DNA of 64,000 nucleotides from Cyprinodon diabolis. Lineage: Eukaryota > Chordata > Actinopteri > Cyprinodontiformes > Cyprinodontidae. Shown one piece after another: positions 35,978-47,323 of the stretch. Numbering within the stretch: the stretch's first letter is position 1; each line of letters opens with the position of its first letter. Below the pieces are notes generated by a model. That model did not search any database and was not told the DNA's origin. It saw only the letters and a program-made list of their open reading frames with translations. The position numbers and the translations under genes were made by a program. Location of the stretch: positions 24,988,626 to 25,052,625 of the forward strand of contig CM060064.1 in assembly GCA_030533445.1 (NCBI GenBank), in the 5' to 3' direction.

Positions 35978-37589
35978 CAGGTGCTGGTCATAAAATTAGA
36001 ATATCATGAAAAAGTAGATTGATTTCAGTAATTCCATTTAAAAAGTGAAACTTGTATATTATATTCATACATTACATACAAACTCATATATTTCAGATGT
36101 TTATTTTGTTTAATTTTGATGATTACAAATGACAACAAATGAAAATCTCAAATTCATCATATCAGAAAATTAGAATATTACTGAAGACCAATAAAAACAA
36201 AGGATTTATAGAAATGTTGGCCAACTGAAAAGTATGAACATGAAAATTATGAGCATGTACAGCACTCAGTATTTAGTTGGGCCTCCTTTGGCCTGTATTA
36301 CTGCAGCAATGCGGCGTGGCATGGAGTCGATCAGTCTGTGGCACTGCTCAGGTGTTATGATAGCCCAGGTTGCTCTAATAGTGGCTTTTAGCTCTTCTGA
36401 ATTGTTGGGTCTGGTGTATTGCATCTTCTTCTTCACAATACCCCATAGATTTTCTATGGGGTTAAGGTCAGGAGAGTTTGCTGGCCAATTAAGAACAGGG
36501 ATACCATGGTCCTTCAACCAGGTACTGGTAGCTTTGGCACTGTGTGCAGGTGCCAAGTCCTGTTGGAAAATGAAATCTGCATCTCCAAAAAGTTGGTCAG
36601 CTGCAGGAAGCATGAAGTGCTCTAAAACTTCCTGGTATGTGGCTGCGTTGACCCTGGACCTCAGAAAACACAATGGACCAACACCAGCAGATGACATGGC
36701 ACCCCAAACCATCACTGACTGTGGAAACTTTACACTGGACTTCAAGCAACGTGGATGAAGTGCCTCTCTTCTTTTCCTCCAGACTCTGGGACCTTGATTT
36801 CCAAAGGAAATGCAAAATTTACTTTCATCAGAGAACATGACTTTGGACCACTCACCAGCAGTCCAGTCCTGTTTCTCTTTAGCCCAGGCAAGACGCTTCT
36901 GACGCTGTCTGTGGTTCAAGAGTGGCTTGACACAAGGAATGCGACAGCAGAAACCCATGTCTTTCATACGTCTGTGTGTGGTGGTTCTTGAAGCACTCAC
37001 TCCAGCTGCAGTCCACTCTTTGTGAATCTCCCCCACATTTTTGAATGGGTTTTGTTTCACAATCCTCTCCAGGGTGCGGTTATCTCTCTTGCTTGTACAC
37101 TTTTTTCGACCACATCTTTTCCTTCCCTTCGCCTCTCTATTAATGTGCTTGGACACTGAGCTCTGTGAACAGCCAGCCTCTTTAGCGATGACCTTTTGTG
37201 TCTTGCCCTCCTTGTGCAAGGTGTCGATGGTCGTCTTTTGGACAACTGTCAAGTCAGCAGTCTTCCCCATGATTGTGTAGCCTATAGAACTAGACTGAAA
37301 GACCATTTAAAGGCTTTTGCAGGTGGTTTGAGTTAATTAGCTGATTAGAGTGTGGCACCAGGGGCCATCAATGTTGAACCTTTTCACAATATTCTAATTT
37401 TCTGATATGATGAATTTGAGATTTTCATTTGTTGTCATTTGTAATCATCAAAATTAAACAAAATAAACATCTGAAATATATGAGTTTGTATGTAATGTAT
37501 GAATATAATATACAAGTTTCACTTTTTAAATGGAATTACTGAAATCAATCTACTTTTTCATGATATTCTAATTTTATGACCAGCACCTG
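35978..37589 (-). mobile_element. Complete Tc1-like transposon, 1612 bp
   Basis: Both ends begin CAGGTGCTGGTCA and are bordered by TA (35976-35977, 37590-37591). Inverted repeats are long, about 207 bp each (35978-36180 and 37384-37589), and nearly identical by eye. Each has the outer word AAAATTAGAATAT repeated at its inner edge (outer near 35993, inner near 36166), an IR/DR arrangement like that of Sleeping Beauty-type elements. The single gene is uninterrupted. Low divergence of the ends and the intact gene point to recent insertion. Confidence 0.95.
36266..37270 (-). CDS. Tc1 transposase, DD34E, apparently intact
   Basis: Cut-and-paste transposase of 334 aa, the usual length for Tc1. It acts in the nucleus by binding the inverted repeats and cutting at TA. 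I chose the start MGKTADL (37270), standard for the family, over the in-frame ATG 12 codons upstream. Two helix-turn-helix regions form the paired-like DNA-binding part (about 7-45 and 65-105), with a basic GRKRCGRKKC hinge (49-58) between them, AT-hook-like. The catalytic triad is present: Asp148 (MFSDES), Asp238 (FQQDLAPAH) and Glu273 (NPIENLW), with 34 residues between the last two. It ends GGPTKY, the normal C-terminus. No stops or shifts were found. Activity is not proven. Confidence 0.95.
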   Translation of the reverse strand: MGKTADLTVVQKTTIDTLHKEGKTQKVIAKEAGCSQSSVSKHINREAKGRKRCGRKKCTSKRDNRTLERIVKQNPFKNVGEIHKEWTAAGVSASRTTTHRRMKDMGFCCRIPCVKPLLNHRQRQKRLAWAKEKQDWTAGEWSKVMFSDESKFCISFGNQGPRVWRKRREALHPRCLKSSVKFPQSVMVWGAMSSAGVGPLCFLRSRVNAATYQEVLEHFMLPAADQLFGDADFIFQQDLAPAHSAKATSTWLKDHGIPVLNWPANSPDLNPIENLWGIVKKKMQYTRPNNSEELKATIRATWAIITPEQCHRLIDSMPRRIAAVIQAKGGPTKY

Positions 37590-37591
37590 TA

Positions 37592-38223
37592 GTCATCAGA
37601 AACACTTGAGGATAACCTCATAGATTTACAGTATGTGAGTATGTGAAGTATGTTGGTTAAAATCATCTAAATATTGGGTATAGTTTTGTAAAGTCTTTTT
37701 GTTTTATAGTAACTTGGCAGCTTTTTTCCCCCTGAAGAAATATGAGTCACAGGAGAAGCTGAGGCTGCAGCTGCTTGGCAGTGAAAACACGCTGCACATT
37801 TTTTGTCATGTGGAACAGCTGAGGAAACACAGTATGAGCAATCCTAATGAGGGTCTGCATCTGTGTGCCAGTACAGTGCACATTTATGTTTTACCTCAGC
37901 AGCTCATACAAAGCAGTAGATTTAGACAGGTGTTAGTGGAAATATTTTACATTTTGAAAAATGTATTTAGCATTAATTCAGACTGGTGGTGACCTGTATG
38001 GCAAAAGTATAATTTATTTTCAAATTATAATTTCGGTGTTATCAGGATCTTACCTGTGTTTTTGAGAAAAATGTTTTCTCAGCAGTCAGAGTATAGATGT
38101 GTAATGGCAGTGTTGGAGAAGTATTTTTGGCTAGGCAGCTTGTACCGCAGGTCAGCTACTTTGAAACCCTTGTTTTCAGCTGTTTTGAATGAAACCATAT
38201 ATTTTGCAAGATAAACATTTTAC
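37592..38223. other. Intergenic, no gene seen
   Basis: A 97-codon open frame at 37699-37992 has no recognised domain and no clear splice context. Nothing else is seen. Confidence 0.35.
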
Positions 38224-38717
38224 AGTTACACTTTTCAATTGCCATCATAAAATTATTTATAAATGGTAAAGAGACCATTTATTAAGGATTAACAGATTAA
38301 GATTAAGGCTTGGTTAATATATAAGCTCCTTCTAAACCATTTATAAAAGCCAAATAGAACATTATTAAGGTATTGAGCCCACTGATGTTAGGGTAAAGGT
38401 CAATCCACTATGGCAGGGCAAGTTAAATTAAAAATAAAGGCTAGGTGTATGTCCTAAGTCCATTGATGATAGGGTTATGGCTGAATAAACATGTCAAGTT
38501 GATATAAATCAGTCAGATTGGGGTTAGGCAAGAAGCCCACTTATGTAAGGGTTAGACATAAACTAACTTGGACAGGGCAGTATGATCTATTTATTTTTTA
38601 TAAATGTTTTTGATGCTGTTTATAAATGATTATCGAACATTGTTCTCTTAATCATTAATAAATTGTGTCTTTACCATCTATAAATGATGGTTATGATGGT
38701 TATTGTAAAGTGTTACC
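38224..38717. mobile_element. Foldback element with about 90-bp inverted ends
   Basis: The left end (GTTACACTTTTCAATTGCCATCAT...) and the reverse complement of the right end (GGTAACACTTTACAATAACC...) pair over about 90 bp, including TTTATAAATGGTAAAGA and its partner TTTATAGATGGTAAAGA. The middle has imperfect repeats of CCCACTGATGTTAGGGT-like units. Target duplication is not clear; superfamily unknown. Confidence 0.7.
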
Positions 38718-38878
38718 AAATTAAGTTATTTTGTTGTCTCCACCTCTTGCCTGTCTTCTGATACAGAGTGCCTTTATCAAATGCCTGTGTAAACTTTGTC
38801 TGTTTGGGTCCAGCTACTGTCTGTGGTCCCCTCGCTGTTTGGCCCTCAGATTACTGTTTCCGGTGCTTTCTGTAATTG

Positions 38879-38920
38879 CTGGATGGATGGATGGATGGAT
38901 GGACGGACGGACGGACGGAC
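38879..38920. repeat. (GGAT)n(GGAC)n microsatellite
   Basis: Five GGAT-type units followed by five GGAC-type units. Confidence 0.9.
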
Positions 38921-39341
38921 TGCACCCACTGGTGAGTGAACACGATTGGTTTTACTGTTCAATTTTACCAGCAGCATATGAATATATTAATAACTAGATC
39001 TGGAAGTTATAGTTAATTAATATGTCATACAAAATCAAGGGTAAAACAAAGTACTGATCATTAGTTGAATGATTAGAACTGACCCTGTTTGTACAACGCA
39101 TCCTTTGTAAAAATGGGCGGCACCAGCGTGTTTGAGCAAGGTTTTCGGCTCAGGGCTTATTCAAAGAAGGATGCAGTCCTTTTCAACGGCAAAAATGACC
39201 CGCAGCTCTGGAGATTGCACCATGTGTAATGCGGTTTCCATCTGGAATGTCTTGTCTCTCTTTCCGGGCACGATTGGTGTGTTTTCTGGTGTTTTTTTTT
39301 TTTTTTTTTAACTTTTTAATTAGTATTTTTCAGGTTTGCAT
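38921..39341. other. Intergenic, no gene seen
   Basis: No recognised features apart from a poly-T run at 39291-39309. Confidence 0.4.
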
Positions 39342-39709
39342 GGGGGCAGCTCAGTGGTAGAGCTAGCATGGCTGCCTTGCAGCAAGAAGGTTCAGGGTTT
39401 GGTTACCAGACCGGGGTCTTTCTGCATGGAGTGTGCATGTTCTCCCTGAGCATGCGTGGGTTCTCTCTGGGTAATCCGGCTTCTTCCCACAGTCCAAAAA
39501 CATGATTGTTAGTTTAATTGGCTTCTCTAAATTCTCCTGTTTGTCTCTGTGTTGCCCTGCGATGGACTGGTGACCTGTCCAGGGTGTACCCCGACTCGCG
39601 GGTACCCCGCCACTCGGGTACATTATATAGACAGCTGGAGATAGGCACCAGCACCCCTCGTGACCCAAACTGAAATGTAGAGTGACAGTAAATGGATGGA
39701 AGGCTGGAA
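39342..39709 (+). mobile_element. Full-length tRNA-headed SINE
   Basis: Third copy of the SINE family, 368 bp, flanked by GTTTGCAT (39334-39341 and 39710-39717). The head has a clear tRNA A-box region, AGCTCAGTGGTAGAGC, and a degenerate B-box GGTTTGGTTACC. The body holds the CATGCGTGGGTTCTCTC and CCTGTCCAGGGTGTACCCCG blocks, and the end has AAATGGATGGA. A short extra GC-rich duplication (GGGTACCCCGCCACTCGGGTA) lies near 39600. Confidence 0.85.
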
Positions 39710-39959
39710 GTTTGCATAGAACACACAAAAATGAAAAGTGAAAAAGAAGGGCAACAAAAATACAAATAACAGAGTCAATGTTTAGGGGAGGTGATGGTCA
39801 CACAGGTCCTCTTATTTAGATTTGTCTGGCGTTAAAGTCTTATTGAGGATAAGTTCTTTCCGGTTTGTGTAATCAAGCCACTTTCTCCAATGTTGCTTTT
39901 ATTTATTTGGACTTGATCGTTAGGTGGTAGGCCATTTTCTCCATTGTGAATATTTCCTC

Positions 39960-42335
39960 TACTATTGATATCCATTGTGTTAGGTACGGAGGATCACGTT
40001 TTCACCATTTTCTGGTAACCGCCTTTTCTGCTGCCACTATCAAGATTTTTAGGAGATAGATGTCTTTCCTGTGTATCTCTTCATTCTCCAGCCTGCCCAA
40101 GTACACAATCGGTTGGTCCTTGGGTATCTTGTATCCTATTAGTTCTTCTATAGTCTGAACAACTTGATCCCAGTAGGTTTTTATTTTTGTACATTGCCAA
40201 AATATATGAGACAGGGGCAGAGCTAGATGGGGGGCCAGGGGTGGCCATGACCACCCATAGCCAATCATTGGCCACCCCTGTGGCCACCCCTACCTACCTA
40301 CTATACAGACGGTGGCAGCAGTAATACTCTCAGTTGGAATATTCAAAACATTTAAATTTTTTGTGGTTAAATATGCAGATCAATATACTAACATTAAAGA
40401 TTAAAAGAACAGAAATCCTGCTCTTTTCAGAACTACATTTTGTGTTATATGGTGTAAAATGATAAAAAATAAAATTTTGTCTCTGCAAGTCATCTAGCAA
40501 GTCATCAAAAAGAGCCCAACAGATTTTGCTTTTACAAGTGGAACAGTACGGCTATCGCCATAGTGTTCCTGATTTATGCATGTAGATAGCTTTATTATGA
40601 TTATGCAGGGAGTATTACAGATTATATGGACACTGCAATGTAAGTAGAACAGGAAAGGAAAAACAGGAAAAAGGAGAAAAGATGACAGAAAGAGGAGATA
40701 AAAGGGAGACAATGATAAAAAGTCTTCAGTCTGCTTCATGACCTGCAAGGAGAGATGTAAAAGGAACAGCACAACAAGCGGATATAGTATAAAAAATACA
40801 ATAACCCTGAGGTTCTGGCGTCTATCCGCTTTCGGCCACCCCTCAGTGTACATTGGTTGTTGCCTGGCCACCCTTATAAAAATGTTCTGGCTACGCCTCT
40901 GCTATGAGAGTGACTTCCATTCATCTGTCCACATTGCCTCCAACATTTTAGCTGAGTATGGAGTAATTTATTTTGTAATTGAGGTGTAATAAAGTAGTAT
41001 ATCAAATTTTGCAGCCAAATCCCTCCAGCATCTAGAGCTTGTGCAGGACTGTTGTGTTTGGCACATTGAAAGCCAGTCGCTCTTTGGCAGTTCCACTTTT
41101 AATTCTGCTTCCCATTTGGACTTAATATATAGTGAGTTATTTCCGTTTCGTTTTTATTAGGCTTTTAAATAACTTAGAAACAATTTTAGTTGTAGTTTTC
41201 GTGTATGCGTCCAAAAATAATTGAATCAATTTATTTCCTTTCTGTGATAATTCTTTCTCAACCTCATTATTATAGAAGTGCCTTAGCTGTAGGTATCGGA
41301 AAAAAATCTCTGTTATTTCAAATTCTCTTCTGATTTTATCCGATGTTTTAAATGTTCTTCCTACTACTAGTGTGCAGATAGCTCTTATCCCCGTTCTATA
41401 AATGTGCTATCTGATTATCTGATATTTTAAAGTTTCTTCTAAAATGGTGTTTTCTGTAATTTTGCTTATTCTTTTTCCCCAAGCCTGGCTTGTAGTTGTA
41501 CTTGGGTACGTTTAATTCTCTTTGTTTCCATTTGGCTTCGTACTCAGGAGAACACCAATTGATTACGTACATTAGTTGTGCAGCATAATAACATTCTTTA
41601 AAGCTAGGGAGCGCTAAGCCACCATTTCTTTTATCTAGTTGAAGTGTCTTAAATGTCACTCTTGGTTCTTTTACCTCCCCAGATAAATCTGGATATTTGT
41701 TTGTTCCACATTTTAAACTGGGCTTCTGGAATCTTAAATGGTAATAATAGAAAGAGATATAGTAGCCTAGGCAGTATATTCATCTCAATTATTTCTATTC
41801 TTGACCTAAAATCCAATTCTAATTCTGACCATATCAAGAAATCTCTTTGTATCGAATTGTTAATTGTGGAATAATTAGTTTCCTGAATTTTCCCCAAGTT
41901 TTGCATAAGTGTGGCTCCCAAGTATTTAATTGATATATTTTCCCATTTAAGTGTTCTCTTCAATACTTTATATAGAAATGGCCGTGATACCCTATCAAAT
42001 GCTTTTTCTGCATCCAAACAAATCAGAATTGCTGATAATTGCTGTCTGTTTATTTGGTCAATAATATGAAGAGTTCGCCTTATATTATCTTGTGTTTGTC
42101 TTCCCATGATGAAACCTGATTGGTCATCGTCTATAATCTCAGGTAAAAGGTGTCAAAGTCTTTTGGATAGAATGGAGGTAAATCATTTATAGTGAACATT
42201 ATAATAGAGACTGGGTGATAAGACTCACAAAGTGTCTTATTTTTACCTTCTTTTCCAATAACAGAGATTACTGCCTCTTTCCAAGACCGAGGGGTGATGG
42301 TGTATTGCGGCGTAAAATTGAATGAATTTAACATT
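39960..42335 (-). mobile_element. L1-like LINE ORF2 remnant with hAT insert
   Basis: The minus strand, read from 42335, gives the L1 reverse transcriptase and C-terminal region in broken pieces: PRSWKEAVISVIGKEGKNK and SYHPVSI (fingers), then GRQTQDNIRRTLHIIDQ, LICLDAEKAFDRVSRPFLYK (a catalytic Asp block), QISRFIWGGK, KRNGGLALPSFKECYYAAQL and, past the insertion, HIFWQCTKIKTYWDQV. The YxDD block is missing (internal deletion at about 41880) and several shifts and stops are present. It is a dead, 5'-truncated fish L1. The 3' end near 39960 has no evident poly-A tail. Confidence 0.8.
40212..40901. mobile_element. hAT-type non-autonomous element, 690 bp
   Basis: Inserted in the L1 remnant. The ends CAGGGGCAGAGCTAGA and TCTGGCTACGCCTCTG are imperfect inverted repeats. 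The flanks ATATGAGA (40204-40211) and CTATGAGA (40902-40909) form an 8-bp duplication with one difference. Subterminal GGGGTGGCCA/TGGCCACCC blocks resemble the element at 578-916. No transposase frame. Confidence 0.8.
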
Positions 42336-42697
42336 ACTGGGGAAAGGTCTTAATTGAAAATTCTATCCCACTCTTTTCTTTTCTGGTTTTAATGTTGCCT
42401 GAGGATGTGATGTCAGAGGGACAGACTGCATCAAAAGACAGCCATAACCTAATACCCCAACATGGAAGTTGTAGTTCTGAACATGGAAGTTGTGGTTCGG
42501 ATCCGTATCACTTGTCCATTACAAGCATTTGTGTTCTTTTGCATGCAGGCAAATGTTACTCACAAGACGTAAACAGGAAGAAAAGATGCTGGAGGAACCA
42601 ACATGGGAAGACAAACCTACCCATAGGCTTCCCCACCTACACATAATCGATGGGGCTGATATGACCAAATCCTACCAATAGCTAGGGAAAGCAGGTC
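42336..42697. other. Intergenic, no gene seen
   Basis: A tandem duplication of ACATGGAAGTTGTRGTTC (about 42460-42500) is the only structure seen. Confidence 0.4.
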
Positions 42698-42700
42698 TTA

Positions 42701-43053
42701 AGCCAGGCATACACTGCAATATTTTCAATCATTGCACTCATCTACAGCTCAAACTATACGATGAAACTGCAGGGTTTTAAAGTTCATAGCTCACGATGCA
42801 TGTTCTCACACTGTGCGGCCCGACGCTGTGATGCGATGTCCGACTGAATTTCAAACATGTTTGATTTTCTCCCGACCTTACGTTTCCTGATCGGGAGCTG
42901 GTGGTGAGAGTCTGATCGCCCCTCATAACCCCCTGTATACTAAAAGACGCACGGCACACAATGAAGCTGAAACTCAGCCTGACCTAAACATTCTCGCATG
43001 ATCAGAGAATCTGCCCGAAAAAGGCAAAAAATTCATACAGTGTATGCCCGGCT
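42701..43053. mobile_element. PIF/Harbinger MITE, second copy, 353 bp
   Basis: Ends AGCCAGGCATACACTG and CAGTGTATGCCCGGCT, flanked by TTA (42698-42700, 43054-43056). The interior aligns along its length with the copy at 15840-16183, including TTTTCAATCATTGCACTCAT and CACTGTGCGGCCCGACGC. Confidence 0.9.
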
Positions 43054-43188
43054 TTAGGTAAAGCACAGAGGCACCATCATGGCAAAGGAATAGCAGGCTT
43101 TGAGCACCAATGCAATCAAGGCCCAGATCCACCACACAATTATCTCACAGCAGGGTGTAAGATACTGGAAGAAAACCAAGTAAATTAA

Positions 43189-43825
43189 GGCCCCGTCCAC
43201 ACAAAGCCGAACCCTGGCCTAAACGCACAAATTTTTCACCAAACCAGCCTCTCATCCATACGAAGCCGGCGTTTCGGGGGTCTGTAAACGATCTTTGTTT
43301 TATTAGGCCTTCAGAGTGGGAAGATTTTGAAACGCAGTTTTCGCGTTTCCATCTTTAAGCTCTAACCGCATTTTTTTTTTTTTTACACGCATGCGTCATA
43401 GCGTCGCCTCTAAACACGCATGCGCGACACAGTATCACAACAACAATGGCGCCGTACTGTGTTGAATGGTTGCTGCTCATGCTACTCACCCTGCTGTCGG
43501 GCTTACAACAGAATCTTCTTCTTCTGGAATATCTCCAGGAAGAACAGAGCAATATCGACGACATAGTTCAGCACCTGAATTTGACTGAACCACGAAAATG
43601 GACCCGCAGGGCAACCATGTATAAATATTAGTGCGCATGCCCAACATTTCGTCGCCTATTTTTGCTTTGGCACCACAGCGCCACTTACAGGCCTGGCATA
43701 CATTTTGCAGCGTTTTCATGCATTCGTGTGGACGATCACATTTATTTTACGTCTCCGTCTTTACGACAAACGTTCTGGAAAATATTAGCGTTTCGTGTTC
43801 GTTTTGACTTTGTGTGGAATGGGCC
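43189..43825 (+). mobile_element. Harbinger-type element with short coding remnant, 637 bp
   Basis: Ends GGCCCCGTCCACAC and GTGTGGAATGGGCC, imperfect 14-bp inverted repeats, flanked by TAA (43186-43188, 43826-43828). Inside, an ATG at 43446 opens a 61-codon frame: MAPYCVEWLLLMLLTLLSGL, then a leucine-rich EYLQEEQ segment and basic RKWTRR before the stop. The basic end is reminiscent of N-terminal parts of Harbinger-type nuclease genes, but the piece is too short for a firm match. Superfamily rests on the TWA duplication. Confidence 0.7.
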
Positions 43826-43829
43826 TAAG

Positions 43830-44500
43830 AAAACAAACATAGCGAGATTCTCAGTGCTCAGGGGAGGGCTAGAGAGACAGAGCTGAAAGTGAAGGCAATG
43901 TAGTTCCCTGGCTGATTGGAGCCCTAAGCACAGTGTCCCCTGAGTTTTTTCTCTCCAAACATTTTAAAGCAGAAAAAAATCCAAATGTTGCAGGAACCCG
44001 ATGCTTAAGGACTTCTGTTTGATTTCCCTGATTTAGCTTATTCATTTTATTTTCTATATTTTTGGAAGAGTGGTGTCCACTACCTGGTGTGTTGCCCTGT
44101 GATCATCGCCAGAGACACACCATCTGAACAACCATGAAAACATCACAAGGTTAGACCAGTTTTATGCAACTCAATGGATTTGCTTCTTCTGTCTGTATTA
44201 TTTTTCAGGACTACAAGATGGTTGTCAATTTCATCGTCAGCTAACTTGGATGAGGAGCCCATCCAAGATACCTGTGTGTGAGCAGCTCCAGATAAACAAG
44301 GGAGTGGGGGTCTCTGTTTTGACTGAAGGAAACACCTTTGGCAGAATGTTTCCTGTTGCTGAAAGAGAGAAGATGGGTTATTAAGGACAAGCGTTGGTAC
44401 TGCACAGTGGAGACATGAAAGATAAGATGGGGATTTGTCTCGATGGGGAATAAATATGTACTAAAAGACACATGAAAAAGCATTGCACTGAGAGCATTTT
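43830..44500. other. Intergenic, no gene seen
   Basis: No exon with support is seen. This is the immediate upstream flank of the presumed ataxin-1 promoter region. Confidence 0.35.
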
Positions 44501-44559
44501 AATCCTGTGTTGGTTTGCATATGCACACATACTGTCTGGGCCTGCGCATGTCAATGTGA

Positions 44560-45183
44560 ATCTCCCACAGTAGCTCACATTCATCTGTCTGAGCAAAGCT
44601 TCTCAGTCTCTAGCTTACTCTCTCCCTCCTCTCCCTCTGTCTGTGGCTCCCTCCGCCCCTACCCTCTCAGTGTGAGCGTAGCCTGGGCGCAGAGCCAAGT
44701 GGAGTGTGTTTTTTTGAATGAATACCTGATGCGGCTGATCAGGCTGGCTGGGGGAGGAGCTGTGTCAGTAGAGTACTGAGAGAGAGAAACAGGAGGAGGG
44801 AGGGAGTAAGGGAGGGGGGGTTGGAGAGGGAAAGGAAGGGAGGCAGAAACACTCACTCACTTACAGAGAGCAGGAGACAGAAAAGCAACCAGGCAGAGAG
44901 AAGGAGAGACGGAGCTGGCGGAGTGGTGGCTTTGCATAACACTTGCTGGAGCAGCCTTTCACGCTGGTCTTGGTGGGGTCTGCAGCACCAAGACCACCAA
45001 CTTCCTTTTACCAACAGCCCTTGTTGCAAGAGGCGCAACAGCCCATAAGCCGAAATTTAGAGATCTCCACCAGAGAGCTGCACAAAGGACAGAATCAGGA
45101 AGAAGAATCCTAGGAGACGTAGACGCAGGCTGACTGGAAGAATTCTTGGACATGATCTGCAGGCAGTGGCTGTGGACAGACTG
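44560..45183 (+). promoter_or_regulatory. Probable ataxin-1 promoter and 5' UTR exon
   Basis: A CT-rich stretch (44600-44670) is followed by a GA-rich block (44775-44900), both typical of TATA-less vertebrate promoters and 5' UTRs. A good splice donor follows at 45184 (ACAGACTG|GTGAGC). The last exon bases contain an ATG at 45152. The region is on the right strand and 3.9 kb upstream of the ataxin-1 coding exon, with no other gene nearby. Human ATXN1 has several non-coding 5' exons (known). Exon start is unknown, and assignment to ataxin-1 is inference. Confidence 0.5.
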
Positions 45184-47323
45184 GTGAGCTATTCTTAGTA
45201 CTATTACTCAGGGGGGGGGGGTCTTTTCTTCCTGATTTGTGGCATAGTAGTAATTCTGCCCTGCTACTCCACTCATGCGCCCTCACTCTTAAGCCCCTAG
45301 AGACCGGAGTCCCAGCATCTGTCCTCTGATCAGTCCAAAGTCCCTGCTGCAGAATCTGACCCTGTTTGCTGCCTGCCTGTATGTGTGCGCATCTGTGTAC
45401 ACATCTCTTGCTGGTTGGGCGATGCGATTAGGAGTGTGCCAAGGACTGATGCAGAACTCTGGAGTCATTGTGAAGACAAAACAGCCTGAACCCCTCTGCC
45501 TGTTCTTACTGTCTGCTGCCACACGGACGGTCCGCCTCTTAAAGGTACAGGCAGTGCTGTTGCACAGACAGACATGGAGATGTCTCTTTAAAAAAAATAG
45601 GAAAGGAAAGCCTTACAGAGCATAGATCTACTCTGTGGCACTGAGAGCAGATTTGTTTGTACTCAGGTTAAGGTGACGTCTTGTGTATATGCAGCAATTC
45701 ACTGTTAAATGCCTGTACATATTGTGCTGCACAGTACCTCCCCTCTCTGTTTCATGCAGGAGCTCAGATTGATAATGATGTTTTTGTTTTCTATATATAG
45801 CCTTTCTCTGGACAGGGTAATCACTGTGTTTCTATGACTGGTGGCAAATATTGCATAGGTGGTATGCCCCCATCAGGGACATTAGGGTTCGTTTTCCACA
45901 TTTGTGACATCTCAGCACACTTTCAAGAAAAAAAAAGAATTGGTTTCCTTTCTCTTTGCACCACTGCCTGATGCATCCTGCAGGGAAATATTATTGCAAT
46001 AAAGCAACTGATCAATTTAAGGTGTAAACACCACTGGCTGTGGCACAGAGGAAAGAGGTGGGGGTGGGTGGTATCGGAGGAGCTGGCAACTGCAGCATGA
46101 GCGAGGAGATACAACCCTGCTAGGAAGCCTCTCACCTGGGCAGAGGGTTTAGCTGCACAAACCAGTCTCTGAGGTTTCTGTAGCTTTCTGGTGTGGAAAA
46201 AAATGGAACACACACTGGGGTGGGGTGCCGTGGGGGGTGATCCATCCCTCTCTATCTGATTGATGAGCTGAACAGAGCACGTCCTGTCCTCTCCACTTCA
46301 ATACACTGTATTGTCATCCCTCTGTGTGCATGTCTCAGAGGTGTCAGTCCTGAGTCAAGGTTCCCATGCTGCGTGGCTCACAGTCTTGAAGGCTCGCCTT
46401 TGTTCTCCATAGTAACATGGAAGCTTTACGTGTGCTGGTGCCACTGCTCTAATTATAGGCTGACACAGGAAAATCTGGAGAGGCTTTTTGGCTGCTGAGC
46501 TTTGTGTGTGCCGTTCGGGTTGTTCAAACTGTTGGTGTGTTAGTTGGCTTTGTCTGCCAATACTGCTTTGAAGACAGGAGATGCCAGTGCCTCAGATGTG
46601 ATGTCATTACAGTGTTGACACGGTGTTGCTGAGGTGGGGTTGTTGCCAAAGAGCAGAGCAGCGTAAGCTCAGACTGTATTGGCGGCTGCGTTGCTGATCA
46701 GGGGATCTCTCAGCGAGGATGGGGGGGCAATGGCGCTCTGATGCTGCAGGCGCTGCTCAATGTGGGTCAGGGAAAAGCAGGAACTCTTGTCTTCTTCATG
46801 TCCTCCCCGTTCCTTGTCACCTTTCTTTCACTCTTTTTTCCCCCGTTCCGCAGAGTTCTGGGTCTTGCACACCCTTTCTTTCTTTTCCCTTCCCTCTCTT
46901 CCTTCTGTTGCTGTTCTCTCCATCTCTTCTGCTTCCCCCCTTTGTTGCATTTGCACAATCTTTCCTGCTGTAAACTGAACAGAGGTTCTCGCTGCATGTC
47001 TATGCAGTGACCTTGTCAAAACCATCATTAGAGCTGGATGCTTTCATATAAAAGATGATCAAAATCACCTACCCTTTTCTTTTTTCCTCCTCCCCACCCT
47101 GTTTTTATGTAACATGTCTGTGGTTGCCTTCTGTAGTGAACCACTGACATAAAAAAGAGCACACCAGCTTAGTCAAAAGGTAAACTGGAGCTGCTCTAAA
47201 TGCAATTCACAGGAAAAAAATGAACACCTATTTGCATGCCATATATGTATAGTCTATTTTAAGTGAAGGCTCTGGCTAATGAACAACTATGAGTTCAGAG
47301 CACTGATGCACAGATTACCCCAG

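Noticed and set aside
37271..37306. Transposase starting at the upstream in-frame ATG (37306)
   Set aside because: Tc1 transposases of this group start MGKT; the 12 upstream codons lack conservation with the family as I know it.
41649..42107. A functional reverse transcriptase
   Set aside because: It is an L1 remnant missing the YxDD catalytic block, with stops and frame changes on both sides.
43446..43631. A small secreted or membrane protein gene
   Set aside because: The hydrophobic start looks like a signal sequence, but the frame lies within a TAA-flanked transposon and has no other gene features.
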